From contig DASVDZ010000031.1 in NCBI GenBank assembly GCA_036380835.1, positions 36,748 through 100,747 of the forward strand: a stretch of DNA of 64,000 bases, in the 5' to 3' direction. This DNA comes from DASQJL01 sp036380835 (GTDB taxonomy: Bacteria > Eisenbacteria > RBG-16-71-46 > SZUA-252). This document shows, in pieces, positions 51,887 to 60,736 of this stretch; position 1 is the first letter of the stretch, and the number at the start of each line of letters is the position of its first letter. The position numbers were made by a program, and so were the translations under genes. The notes below the pieces were generated by a model that was given only the letters and a program-made list of their open reading frames with translations, searched no databases and was not told the DNA's origin.

Positions 51887-54132
51887 TGAAACCGATCACG
51901 ACCGGCGCCGCCCTCACCGCGCTCTTCCTCGCGGCCGCCCCCCTCCCTGCGACCGTGGGTCCCGCGCTCGCCGCGGTCCCCTCCGACGCCGAGTGCATCG
52001 AGTGCCACGGCGAAGTGGACGTCTCGATGGAGCGGGCCGGACAGAAGATCGATCTCCACGTCGACGCGGCGGCGATCCACCGCTCGGCGCACGGCCGGCT
52101 CCGCTGCGCCCAATGCCACGTCGGCTTCGATCCGGAGGAGACGCCCCACAAGGCCCACATCACCCCCGTCGACTGCCTCTCCTGCCACCAGGACGCCGCG
52201 AAGAAACACGTCTTCCACGCGGCGATGGTGGCGACGGCCGGCACCCGCGGCGACACCGCCGCCTGCAAGAAGTGCCACGGGACCCACGACGTCGAGCCGG
52301 TGTCGCGGCCGGCGGCCGCGGCGGAGGGCTCGAACCGGAGCGCGGCCTGCACGCGCTGTCATCAGGACGAGGTCGCGCGGTTCGACCGCTCGGCCCATGG
52401 GCTCGCGGCGGCCCGCGGCCAGCCGGGGGCGCCGAACTGCCTCACGTGCCACGAGAAGGCGATCACGCTGACCGGGAGCGAGTCGCGCGCCGACTCGGTG
52501 GCGACCAAGATCGAGCAGGAGAAGCTCTGCCTCTCGTGCCACCTCGACGATCCCAAGGTCCGCTCGCGCGTGGCTCCCGGCGCGGGCTTCATCGCCGCCT
52601 ACGAGGGAAGCGTCCACGGAGCCGCGCTCAAGGCCGGCAACGCCCACGCGGCCAACTGCGTCGACTGCCACGGCAGCCACGACATGGCCAAGGGGCTCGA
52701 CCCGCGCTCGCGCGCCAACAAATCGCACATTCCGGCCACGTGCGGCACCTGTCACAAGGAGATCGCGCGCCAATACAGCCTGAGCGTGCACGGGACCCAG
52801 CTCGCCAAGGGGAGCACCGATGCCCCCGTCTGCACCGACTGCCACGGCGAGCACACGATCCAGAAGGCGAAGGCCTCGTCCTCCCCCGTCGCCCCCGCGA
52901 ACGTCTCGGAGCAGGTCTGCTCGCCCTGCCACTCCTCGGTGCGGCTGGCGGCCAAGTACGGCATCCGGAACGACCGGTTCAAGACGTTCTCCGATTCGTT
53001 CCACGGCCTCGCCATCCGCGGCGGATCGGTGTCGGCGGCCAACTGCGCCTCGTGCCACGGATCGCACGAGATCCTGCCGTCGAGCGACCCGAGGAGCAGC
53101 ATCTACCCCGCGAACCTCAAGACGACCTGCGGCAAGTGCCACCCGGGCGCCACGGCGGCCTTCGCGAGCGGCAAGGTCCACCTCGAGATGACCGAGAAGG
53201 ACGAGCCGCTCCTGTATTGGATCTCCCTCGTCTACACGATCCTGATCGTCGTCACGATCGGCGGCATGTTCCTGCACAACGCCCTCGACTTCTACCGGAA
53301 GGCGCGCCATCGCCTGCGCGCGCGGCGGGGGCTCGAGGCGGGCGAGGCGCCGTCGAGCCGGAGTCTCTACCTCCGGATGACGCGGAGCGAGCGGATCCAG
53401 CACGGGTCCCTCCTGATCAGCTTCACGGTGCTCGTCCTGACGGGCTTCGCGCTCCGCTACCCCGAGGCCTGGCTCTTCGAGCCGATCCGCCGGTTCAGCG
53501 CCGCGCTCTTCGAGGCGCGCGGCGTGGCCCACCGGATCGCGGGCGTCGTGATGGTCCTGGCGTCGCTCTTCCACATCCACTACCTGACGATGACCGCCCG
53601 CGGCCGGCAGTTCCTCCGGGACATCATGCTCCGCCCGAGCGATCTCAAGGACGTCTCGAACGCGATGCGCTACTATCTCGGCCGGTCGCATGAACGGCCG
53701 CGGTTCGGGCGCTTCTCGTACGTGGAGAAGAGCGAGTACTGGGCGCTCGTCTGGGGCACGGTGGTGATGGCGGCCACGGGGACGGTGATGTGGTTCCAGG
53801 ACCCGTTCATCGATCTCCTGAGCAAGCTGGGATGGGACGTCGCGCGGACCGTCCACGTCTACGAGGCCGTGCTCGCGACGCTCGCCATCCTCGTCTGGCA
53901 CCTGTACTTCGTCATCTTCAACCCCGACGTCTATCCGATGAACACCGCTTGGGTGACCGGCACGCTGTCCGAGGCGGAGATGGAGGAGGAGCATCCGCTC
54001 GAGCTCGAGGCGCTCCATCGGAAGCGCGCCGAGGACGAGGCGAAGAAGCGGGCGGAGGCGGGCAAGCCGACGCGCGCCGACGCGACGAAGCGGCCCGAGA
54101 TGGAACCGCCACCGGAAGGAGGTGCGAGGTGA
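51886..54132 (+). CDS. 13-haem cytochrome c fused to a b-type membrane domain
   Basis: A 748-residue exported fusion. The signal peptide ends GPALAAVPS. Thirteen CxxCH sites (CIECH to CGKCH) fill residues 35-430. Then comes a transmembrane helix (YWISLVYTILIVVTIGGMFL) and a cytochrome b561-like domain with His in RIQHGSLLISFTVLVLTGFAL, GVAHRIAGVVMVLASLFHIHYL and VHVYEAVLATLAILVWHLYFV. A charged C-terminal tail follows. The layout recalls CbcL-type quinone-linked cytochromes of Geobacter, but with more haems. Its ATG overlaps the previous stop by one base (TGATG). Confidence 0.92.
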   Translation: MKPITTGAALTALFLAAAPLPATVGPALAAVPSDAECIECHGEVDVSMERAGQKIDLHVDAAAIHRSAHGRLRCAQCHVGFDPEETPHKAHITPVDCLSCHQDAAKKHVFHAAMVATAGTRGDTAACKKCHGTHDVEPVSRPAAAAEGSNRSAACTRCHQDEVARFDRSAHGLAAARGQPGAPNCLTCHEKAITLTGSESRADSVATKIEQEKLCLSCHLDDPKVRSRVAPGAGFIAAYEGSVHGAALKAGNAHAANCVDCHGSHDMAKGLDPRSRANKSHIPATCGTCHKEIARQYSLSVHGTQLAKGSTDAPVCTDCHGEHTIQKAKASSSPVAPANVSEQVCSPCHSSVRLAAKYGIRNDRFKTFSDSFHGLAIRGGSVSAANCASCHGSHEILPSSDPRSSIYPANLKTTCGKCHPGATAAFASGKVHLEMTEKDEPLLYWISLVYTILIVVTIGGMFLHNALDFYRKARHRLRARRGLEAGEAPSSRSLYLRMTRSERIQHGSLLISFTVLVLTGFALRYPEAWLFEPIRRFSAALFEARGVAHRIAGVVMVLASLFHIHYLTMTARGRQFLRDIMLRPSDLKDVSNAMRYYLGRSHERPRFGRFSYVEKSEYWALVWGTVVMAATGTVMWFQDPFIDLLSKLGWDVARTVHVYEAVLATLAILVWHLYFVIFNPDVYPMNTAWVTGTLSEAEMEEEHPLELEALHRKRAEDEAKKRAEAGKPTRADATKRPEMEPPPEGGAR

Positions 54133-54587
54133 GCGAGGTGAGCGAAACCACCCCCACGACCGATCCCGAGCGCCGCAAGGTCCTCGTCTGGCTCAGTCGC
54201 GCGTTCCTCGCCCTCTGGGTGCCGACGGCGGGCGCGGTGGCCGCGTCGTTCCTGAAGGCGCCGTCGAACGAGATGCGCCCCGGCGAGCGGCTCCTGAGCG
54301 GCGGCACCCTCTCGTCCCTGGCGATCGGCGAGGCGCGGATGGTGCGCCACGGCGACGAGCCGGTCTTCGTCGTGCGGATCGCCGACGCGCAGGCGATCGC
54401 CGTTTCCGCGGTCTGCACGCACCTGCGCTGCGTCCTCAAGTGGCGGCGGGAGTCCTCGACGTTCCAGTGTCCGTGCCATGACGGCGCGTTCGACAAGGCC
54501 GGCAACGTCCTTTCCGGCCCCCCGAAGAAACCGCTCCGGCAGTACGCGACCGAGATTCGGGCCGACGAGATCATCGTTCACACCTGA
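54129..54587 (+). CDS. Rieske [2Fe-2S] protein
   Basis: A 152-residue membrane-anchored Rieske protein of a bc-type complex. An N-terminal helix (LVWLSRAFLALWVPTAGAVAASF) anchors the iron-sulfur domain. Ligands are Cys96, His98, Cys114 and His117 in CTHLRC and CPCHDGAF, and Cys101 with Cys116 would form the structural disulfide. The sequence ends GPPKKPLRQYATEIRADEI, typical of the proline loop. GTG 54129 overlaps the previous stop (GTGA). It would take electrons from quinol at the Qo site of the cytochrome b encoded next. Confidence 0.95.
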   Translation: MSEVSETTPTTDPERRKVLVWLSRAFLALWVPTAGAVAASFLKAPSNEMRPGERLLSGGTLSSLAIGEARMVRHGDEPVFVVRIADAQAIAVSAVCTHLRCVLKWRRESSTFQCPCHDGAFDKAGNVLSGPPKKPLRQYATEIRADEIIVHT

Positions 54588-54598
54588 CGGAGGCGTTC

Positions 54599-55723
54599 GT
54601 GGAAGTACCACCGGAAGGAAAGCGCTCCATTCTGTCCTGGATCGAAGACCGGGTGAACCTGACGGAGATCGTCTCGTTCTTGAGCGTCTTCGGTCTCCTC
54701 CCCACGGAGCTGGACTCGCGGAAGCCGCTCCGGGAGGCGCTCCGAGAAGCGCTCCGCCAGCCGCTTCCGTCGTACGCGCGCTGGCCCCGCGTGCTGGGCA
54801 TCCTGGCGTTCATCCTGTTCGTGTTCCTCGCGATCAGCGGCATCATGCTCGCCTTCTACTACCAGCCGACCGCGGGCGAGGCCTACGCCTCGGCCACCTC
54901 CATCGCGCGCGACGTTTCCTTCGGGAACCTGGTGAACCAGGTGCACCGGTGGGCCGCCGCGGCCTTCCTCGTGATCCTGGCCTGGCGCGTGCTTCGCTTC
55001 TTCTTCGCCGGCCTCTACGGGCGCTCGCGCGAGGTGATCTGGATGGTCGCGGTCGTCACGTTCGTGGTGGCCACGTTCTCGGATCTGAGCGGCCGCCTCC
55101 TCCCCTGGGACTCGAGCGGCTACTGGACCACGATCCGGGCGCGCGAGGTGACCGACGCGCTCCCCTTCATCGGCCCCTTCTTCACGTTCCTGGTCGGCGG
55201 GCGCGGCCTCGACTCGCTCGTCCTGACGCGGTTCTACGTGCTCCACATCGTGGTCTTCCCGGTGCTCCTCCTGATGCTCTTCTACGTCCACTTCTCGAGT
55301 GTCCGACGCGTGGGCATGTCGCGCGTCGACGCGGCGCCCGCGAGCCGGTCCTTCCGCGTCGCGCTCTACGACGTGCTGCTCCTCCTGATCTTTCTGGTCG
55401 GCGCCCTCATGACCCTGGCGGTCCTCCGGCCGCATCCATTCGACGTGGTCGCCGATCCGCTGACGACGCCGCCCGACGCCCGCCCCCCGTGGTACCTGCT
55501 CGCGCCGCACGCGCTCCAGCAGTCGCTTCCCTCCATCGTCCCGCCGTTTCTGCGCGGGATCTTCCTGGAGGTGATCTTCGGCGTGGTCCTCTTCCTTCCC
55601 TTCATCGACCGGACGGGCGGGACGGGGCCGAAGCGGCGCCTGATCCTCGGCCTCGGCATCGCGGCCTGCGTCTTCTGGCTCGCCCTGACGTGGGCGGGCT
55701 GGCACATGGAGGTGTCGCGATGA
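54599..55723 (+). CDS. bc-type cytochrome b with an altered haem-ligand set
   Basis: A 374-residue cytochrome b with a b6-like four-helix core and a subunit-IV-like C-terminal part. In helix D, His216 (FYVLHIVVF) and His231 (FYVHFSS) are present at the usual spacing of 15. In helix B, His116 (VNQVHRWAA) is present but the residue 14 further on is Arg130 (LAWRVLR) where histidine is expected. The Qo region has DLSGRLLPWDSSGYW, and the PEWY motif is PPWY (296-299). GTG 54599 follows GGAGG. With the Rieske protein it forms a quinol-oxidising core. Confidence 0.9.
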   Translation: MEVPPEGKRSILSWIEDRVNLTEIVSFLSVFGLLPTELDSRKPLREALREALRQPLPSYARWPRVLGILAFILFVFLAISGIMLAFYYQPTAGEAYASATSIARDVSFGNLVNQVHRWAAAAFLVILAWRVLRFFFAGLYGRSREVIWMVAVVTFVVATFSDLSGRLLPWDSSGYWTTIRAREVTDALPFIGPFFTFLVGGRGLDSLVLTRFYVLHIVVFPVLLLMLFYVHFSSVRRVGMSRVDAAPASRSFRVALYDVLLLLIFLVGALMTLAVLRPHPFDVVADPLTTPPDARPPWYLLAPHALQQSLPSIVPPFLRGIFLEVIFGVVLFLPFIDRTGGTGPKRRLILGLGIAACVFWLALTWAGWHMEVSR

Positions 55724-57099
55724 GCCGCGCGCGTTGGCTGCTCGCGGTGGCGGCTGCCGGGATGACCTGGCTCGCCGCGCCGGCTACGGCCCCGGCCCAA
55801 GCGACCGACTCGACGAAGGCCGTGGCGCCCGCGAGAGACGCGGCCGCCGATTCGACGCGGGCCGCCGCGCCGGCCCCCGAGGCGCCCGCGACGACGCATC
55901 GCGCCGCCGCCAAGGCGCTCCGGATCATCCCCGCGGCCGACCTCGCGTCGGCGGCGCCCGGCACCATGTGCGGCGTCTGCCACTCCGACATCCGCGTCGA
56001 GTTCGACCGCGGGATCCACCACACGGAGCGGATCGGCTGCGCCTCCTGCCACGGCGGCGACCCGAACGCGACGACGGTCGAGGCGGCCCACCGCGGCGGA
56101 TTCCGCGGCGTCCCGCGGCGCCGGGACATCCCCACGCTCTGCGCGTCGTGCCACTCCGACGTGGCGCGCATGCGCGGGTACAACCTGCCGTCGGATCAGT
56201 ACGCGCTCTACCAGACCTCGCGCCACGGCCAGCTCCTCGCGAAGGGCGACGAGCACGTCGCGGTCTGCACCGACTGCCACGGCGCCCACGAGATCCGCCC
56301 TCCCGACGATCCCAAGAGCAGCGTCTTCGCCCGCAACATCCCCACCACCTGCGGACGGTGCCACGGCGACCTGGCGCTCATGCGGCGGTACGGCATCAAG
56401 CAGGACGTGGCCGCCGACTACAAGCTCGGCGTCCACGGCAAGGCGTTCCTCGAAGGGGGGAACTCGGCCGCGCCCGAGTGCACGCGCTGCCATGGGAGCC
56501 ACGGCGCCACGCCTCCCGGGATCGGCGACGTCGAGAAGGTCTGCGGGCAGTGCCACGGGACGGTCCGCTCGTACTTCCTCGCCGGCCCGCACAAGGCGGG
56601 CATGGACAAGGCCGACGAGCCCGAGTGCGCCGCGTGCCATGACCATCACAAGACGAAGCCGGCCACGGTGGCCATGCTCGACACCGTCTGCCTCGAATGC
56701 CACGACCAGGGATCCAAGGAAGTGAAGCTGGCGGCCACGTTCAAGACGATGGCCGTGGAGGCGTCGGACCGAATCGACGGCGCGGAGCGTCTCGTCGAGG
56801 AGGCCGCCCGCATCCCGCTCTACGTGGACGACTACAAGTCGCGCCTCACCGACGCGCGCACGGCGCTCCTGGAGGCGTACCCGGTCATGCACGCCCTCGA
56901 CGCCGCCCAGGTCGAGCCGCACACCCGCCGCGCCCGCTCGATCGCCGAACAGGTCTCGAAGGAGATCCACGACAAGATCGCCGAGCGGCGCTGGCGCATC
57001 GCGGGCCTCGGCCTCTTCTGGTTCTATCTCCTCGTGACCGCCGGCATCATCCTCCGCGCGCGCCGCCGCGCCGCCGCCGCCGCCGAGGGCCGCTCTTGA
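55720..57099 (+). CDS. 9-haem cytochrome c with C-terminal membrane anchor
   Basis: A 459-residue exported cytochrome with nine CxxCH sites (CGVCH, two CASCH, CTDCH, CGRCH, CTRCH, CGQCH, CAACH, CLECH). The signal peptide ends ATAPAQA and is followed by an Ala/Pro/Asp-rich linker of about 40 residues. Distal His occur in HGAHEI, HGSHGA and HDHHK. After the haem region, a helical domain (about residues 345-430) has no haem sites, then one transmembrane helix (GLFWFYLLVTAGIIL) and a basic tail. ATG overlaps the cytochrome b stop (ATGA). It probably takes the place of cytochrome c1 or f. Confidence 0.92.
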   Translation: MSRARWLLAVAAAGMTWLAAPATAPAQATDSTKAVAPARDAAADSTRAAAPAPEAPATTHRAAAKALRIIPAADLASAAPGTMCGVCHSDIRVEFDRGIHHTERIGCASCHGGDPNATTVEAAHRGGFRGVPRRRDIPTLCASCHSDVARMRGYNLPSDQYALYQTSRHGQLLAKGDEHVAVCTDCHGAHEIRPPDDPKSSVFARNIPTTCGRCHGDLALMRRYGIKQDVAADYKLGVHGKAFLEGGNSAAPECTRCHGSHGATPPGIGDVEKVCGQCHGTVRSYFLAGPHKAGMDKADEPECAACHDHHKTKPATVAMLDTVCLECHDQGSKEVKLAATFKTMAVEASDRIDGAERLVEEAARIPLYVDDYKSRLTDARTALLEAYPVMHALDAAQVEPHTRRARSIAEQVSKEIHDKIAERRWRIAGLGLFWFYLLVTAGIILRARRRAAAAAEGRS

Positions 57100-58883
57100 G
57101 CGCGGAAGCTCCCCGGCCCCCCGGACGCCTGGCGCGACTCCGCGACAAGGTGCGAGTCGCGCCGATGCGCGCCGCCGGCTTCTCGCTGGCGCTCCTGGTC
57201 GGCTTCGGGCTCGTCTTCCTCGTGACCGCCGTCGAGGTGACGAGCACCCCGCGCTTCTGCGGCTCCTGCCACATCATGAAGCCGTACTACGAGTCGTGGC
57301 GGCACTCCAAGCACAAGAACATCGCGTGCGTCGACTGCCACATCCCGCCCGGCGTGACGGCGGAGATCCGGAAGAAGTACGAGGCGCTCTCGATGGTCGC
57401 GCGCTACTTCACCGGCACGTACGGCACGAATCCGTGGACCGAGATCGACGACGCGGCCTGCCTCCGTTGCCACGAGCGCCGGCTCCTGATGGGCAAGGAG
57501 CGGATCGGCGACATCCAGTTCGACCACTCCTCGCACCTCTCCGAGATGAGGCGCGGAAAGACCCTCCGTTGCACGTCGTGCCATTCGCAGATCGTCCAGG
57601 GCAGCCACATGGCCGTGACCACCTCGACGTGCATCCTCTGTCACTTCAAGGGGCGCACGCCGGGCGTTGGAACGGCGCGCTGCACGCTGTGCCACCAGGT
57701 GCCGACCAAGACCGTGAAGGTCGGGGACGTGTCGTTCAACCACAGCGACGTGGTCCGGTTCGGGATGAACTGCCAGTCGTGCCACGGGATGCCGGCCGGC
57801 AGCGACGGGCGCGTGCCGAAGGAGCGCTGCATCACCTGCCACAACCAGACGGCGCGCCTCGAGAAGTACAGCGACACCGATCTCCTCCACCGGAAGCACG
57901 TGACCGAGCACAAGGTGGACTGCATGTACTGCCACCTGGAGATCCAGCACGTCGAGCCGGTGAAGGCGGAGGCGGCGGTCGCGCGGATCCAGACGGCGGC
58001 CACGCAGTGCCAGTCGTGCCACGAGTCGGGCGGGCACTCGCCGCAGCTCGCGCTCTACACCGGCACCGGCGGCCGCGGCGTCAAGCCGATGCCGAGCGTG
58101 ATGTACCAGGCGGGCGTCCGCTGCGAGGGATGCCACTTCAGCCTCCCCGGCCACGAGGCGGCGGTCGACCGCGCCTCCGACATCTCCTGCATGTCGTGCC
58201 ACGGCGCCGGCTACCGGAAGATCTACCTGAGCTGGACCGAGGGCTCGGCGCGGCGCGCGGACGGGCTACGCCGCGAGATGGACGAGACGATGCGCGCGAT
58301 CGGCGCCGCGGGGTCCCCGCAGCTCGAGGACGCCCGCTTCAACCTCTCGCTCGTCGAGCACGGGCGAGGCGTCCACAACGTCGGCTACGCGTTCGCGCTC
58401 CTCGGCAAGGCCCACCAGGACATGAACGCGGCACGGCGCGCCCGCGGCCTGGCGCCGCTCCCGACCCCGTGGAAGGAGCCGGCCTACGAATCCCCCTGCC
58501 TCACCTGCCACGAGGGGATCGAGGGGCAGATCGGGGAGATCTTCGGGAAGCGCTACGCCCACGAGCCCCACGTCGTGGTGGCGAAGCTGCGCTGCGAGTC
58601 GTGCCACCGGCCGCACGCGGAGAAGCCCCAGGGCGAGATCGTCCGGTTCGGCGAGGACGCCTGTCAGTCGTGCCACCACAGCGCCGCGAACGTCGCGACC
58701 GCCGACAAGTGCGTCACCTGCCACGCGGGGATCCGAAAGGGCACGGTGAAGAGCTTCCGCGGCGACTTCGACCACGACATGCACATCGACGAGACCGAGA
58801 AGACCTGTATCGAGTGCCACGACATGAAGGGCCCGGCGCCGGTGCTGCAGAAGAAGGTCTGCGCCGAGTGCCACGACGACTAG
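57096..58883 (+). CDS. 18-haem NapC/NirT-type cytochrome c
   Basis: A 595-residue membrane-anchored cytochrome. A single N-terminal helix (AAGFSLALLVGFGLVFLVTAVEVTS) is followed by the NapC/NirT-type domain starting FCGSCHIMKPYYESWRHSKHKNIACVDCH, so electrons may be taken from quinol or from the complex. I count 18 CxxCH sites, ending CIECH and CAECH. A helical segment without haem lies around residues 385-450. The start TTG 57096 overlaps the preceding stop (TTGA); the Met at codon 24 is an alternative start. It is the last gene of the operon. Confidence 0.92.
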   Translation: MSAEAPRPPGRLARLRDKVRVAPMRAAGFSLALLVGFGLVFLVTAVEVTSTPRFCGSCHIMKPYYESWRHSKHKNIACVDCHIPPGVTAEIRKKYEALSMVARYFTGTYGTNPWTEIDDAACLRCHERRLLMGKERIGDIQFDHSSHLSEMRRGKTLRCTSCHSQIVQGSHMAVTTSTCILCHFKGRTPGVGTARCTLCHQVPTKTVKVGDVSFNHSDVVRFGMNCQSCHGMPAGSDGRVPKERCITCHNQTARLEKYSDTDLLHRKHVTEHKVDCMYCHLEIQHVEPVKAEAAVARIQTAATQCQSCHESGGHSPQLALYTGTGGRGVKPMPSVMYQAGVRCEGCHFSLPGHEAAVDRASDISCMSCHGAGYRKIYLSWTEGSARRADGLRREMDETMRAIGAAGSPQLEDARFNLSLVEHGRGVHNVGYAFALLGKAHQDMNAARRARGLAPLPTPWKEPAYESPCLTCHEGIEGQIGEIFGKRYAHEPHVVVAKLRCESCHRPHAEKPQGEIVRFGEDACQSCHHSAANVATADKCVTCHAGIRKGTVKSFRGDFDHDMHIDETEKTCIECHDMKGPAPVLQKKVCAECHDD

Positions 58884-58914
58884 GCGGCGCCCGCCGTGGA
58901 TTCGCCCCTGGAGA

Positions 58915-59400
58915 TCAGGCGCTAGCGACCCGCTCGATCCGGCACGAGTAGCACCCCGGCCGCGCGTTGTGGACGTGCAGGTAGTCCACGGCCCGATTCG
59001 CGAAGAACCGCTGGATGAGCCCCTCGAGGTCGGCGCCCTCCACGACCTCGGATTCGACCATCAGGTGCGCCGCGTCGTAGGCGCGAACCGAGAGGAGCCG
59101 GCGCCTCAGCTGATCCGGGATCGCGTTCGAGCCGACGAAGCGGCTCGTGGCCATCCGGCGGACGTAGATCGCGCCCTGCGCGCGGTAGGGCGAGTTCTCG
59201 TCCAGGTGCGCGTACGGGAGCAGGAGCACCTCCTCGCCGGGTTCCGCGTCCTCGAGGCTAACGCGGCACGGGGCCGAATGCGCCTCGTCGACGAACCGGC
59301 GCCGGATCCCTCGCCGCGCCAGCTCCTCGTCGTCGAGGTCGAACAGGGGGGCGAACGGCTCCGGCGCGAGGCCGACGACGCGGTACTCGATCTGGGACAT
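58915..59400 (-). CDS. DUF1203 family protein
   Basis: A 161-residue cytoplasmic protein matching the DUF1203 family: the characteristic APCRVSLEDAEPGEEVLLLPYAHLDENSPYRAQGAIYVRR in the middle, then LRRRLLSVRAYDAAHLM and the C-terminal VDYLHVHNARPGCYSCRIERV. The family is of unknown function; the Cys pair GCYSC near the end is conserved in my recollection. ATG 59400 follows GGAGGA. It converges with the end of the multihaem operon, 31 bases away. Confidence 0.88.
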   Translation of the reverse strand: MSQIEYRVVGLAPEPFAPLFDLDDEELARRGIRRRFVDEAHSAPCRVSLEDAEPGEEVLLLPYAHLDENSPYRAQGAIYVRRMATSRFVGSNAIPDQLRRRLLSVRAYDAAHLMVESEVVEGADLEGLIQRFFANRAVDYLHVHNARPGCYSCRIERVASA

Positions 59401-59520
59401 GGGTCCTCCTTCATGGGCGGGCCGGCGAAGCTGCCGGCGCCGCGGTCAGGAGGAAGGATGACGGTTCAGGGCGGCGGGAGCGCTCCGATCCTTGCGGTCG
59501 AAATCGCGCAAGTCATCCCC

Positions 59521-60732
59521 TTAGCGCCTTCGCTCCAAGATCAGCGGCGAGCGCAGTTGCGCTCGAACGTCCTCCGGGATCAGGCCTCCTTGGGTGCCGG
59601 TCAGCTCTTCGCCATTCAAGAGTCGGTTGACAGCCTCTAGAGTGGGTCCCGCCTTGGCCGACCCGACGACGTATTCGGCGCCGCCGCCCAGCAGAAAGAG
59701 CACGCCTCCCTCGTCCAAGGTCCGCTCGAGGTATTCGAGCCTGGCAAGAGCCGCATCCTCGGTCTGTTCGAACGCGCCGGCACTTCCGAACTGGGATGAT
59801 CCCCCGCCTTCGTAGATCTCGAAAAATCGGTAGCCCCATGGCCATCTCACTTGGAGCGTTCGATTCGATTGGACTACCGTGTCGACCAGCGTGCTCGTCA
59901 TGGCGCGCGAGCTCAAGACCCCGCGGGCTCCTCGCCAGTCCACCCCGGCGGCTCGCAGGCTGTCGCGCAGGTCCAGGAGGCTCTTCCTGAGGGCCCGACG
60001 AGTCTCGAGCTCGGCGTTCGGCGCGGGGACCCGGGGCGGCAGGACGTCTGGTAGCGTAAGTCCCCCGACCGCGATCCTTCCATCCGCCTCCGTGAAGACG
60101 TACGGCGGTTCGAGGCGGTGGCCGCCGAGGAAGAGGGTTCCCCTCGTGGCGACCCACGACACTTCGCGGAGTGACCGAAAGACCGCCAGGAAGGTCCGTT
60201 GATCCTCGGGATCGGGGCTCGTGGCGGTGAACTCGCTGAACCATCCGCTGCTGCGAGGTCCATGCACCGCGGCGAGGTTGTACAGGCTGTCACGGACGGA
60301 GAAGCTCGATACCAGCGTGAAGCCTATCCCCGCGAGCGTGTCCTGGCACTCCGAACAACCGACGAATCCATCCCCCGGCCAGCACACGAAACCGGCGCCC
60401 ATGCCGTTGTGCTCGAACAATCGCCGTTTCCCGGCCGCCCATGCCCTACCCCCATGAGAGAACCGCACCGTCGAGTCTTCGCGGAAGGTCGGAGGCAGTC
60501 TCAACGTGAAGCGTCGTGCGTCGCTGTACCAGCGGATCGTCTTCCACCCCGAGGTGTCCACATCGGTCGGGGCGAAACACGGGGGCATGACGCTCTCGGG
60601 CGAGCCGATCGTGGGAGGGGCTTGGGCGGAGATGGCCGCCAAGGGGGACGCGCCCGCCGAGAAGACGGCCAGCGCGACGCCTCCTAGAGCCAGCCCAAAG
60701 GGGGCGAACGGTCGCGCCCATGAACCAACCAT
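59521..60732 (-). CDS. Secreted protein of unknown function
   Basis: A 403-residue exported protein that I do not recognise. The signal peptide is FGLALGGVALAVFSAGASPLAAISAQA. The N-terminal domain of about 150 residues looks like a ligand-binding or PsbP/YbaY-like sandwich (SGWKTIRWYSDARRFTLRLPPTF, EDQRTFLAVFRSLREV). It contains the cysteines in GAGFVCWPGDGFVGCSECQDTL, which could form two disulfides. A second domain follows residues 215-403. Codon usage is somewhat less GC-rich than neighbours (more NNT/NNA codons), a possible sign of transfer. It starts five bases downstream of the subtilase gene. Confidence 0.6.
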   Translation of the reverse strand: MVGSWARPFAPFGLALGGVALAVFSAGASPLAAISAQAPPTIGSPESVMPPCFAPTDVDTSGWKTIRWYSDARRFTLRLPPTFREDSTVRFSHGGRAWAAGKRRLFEHNGMGAGFVCWPGDGFVGCSECQDTLAGIGFTLVSSFSVRDSLYNLAAVHGPRSSGWFSEFTATSPDPEDQRTFLAVFRSLREVSWVATRGTLFLGGHRLEPPYVFTEADGRIAVGGLTLPDVLPPRVPAPNAELETRRALRKSLLDLRDSLRAAGVDWRGARGVLSSRAMTSTLVDTVVQSNRTLQVRWPWGYRFFEIYEGGGSSQFGSAGAFEQTEDAALARLEYLERTLDEGGVLFLLGGGAEYVVGSAKAGPTLEAVNRLLNGEELTGTQGGLIPEDVRAQLRSPLILERRR

Positions 60733-60736
60733 GCTC

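Noticed and set aside
48369..58883. MtrCAB-type porin-cytochrome conduit
   Set aside because: No beta-barrel porin gene is present in the cluster; all anchors seen are single helices or b-type membrane domains.
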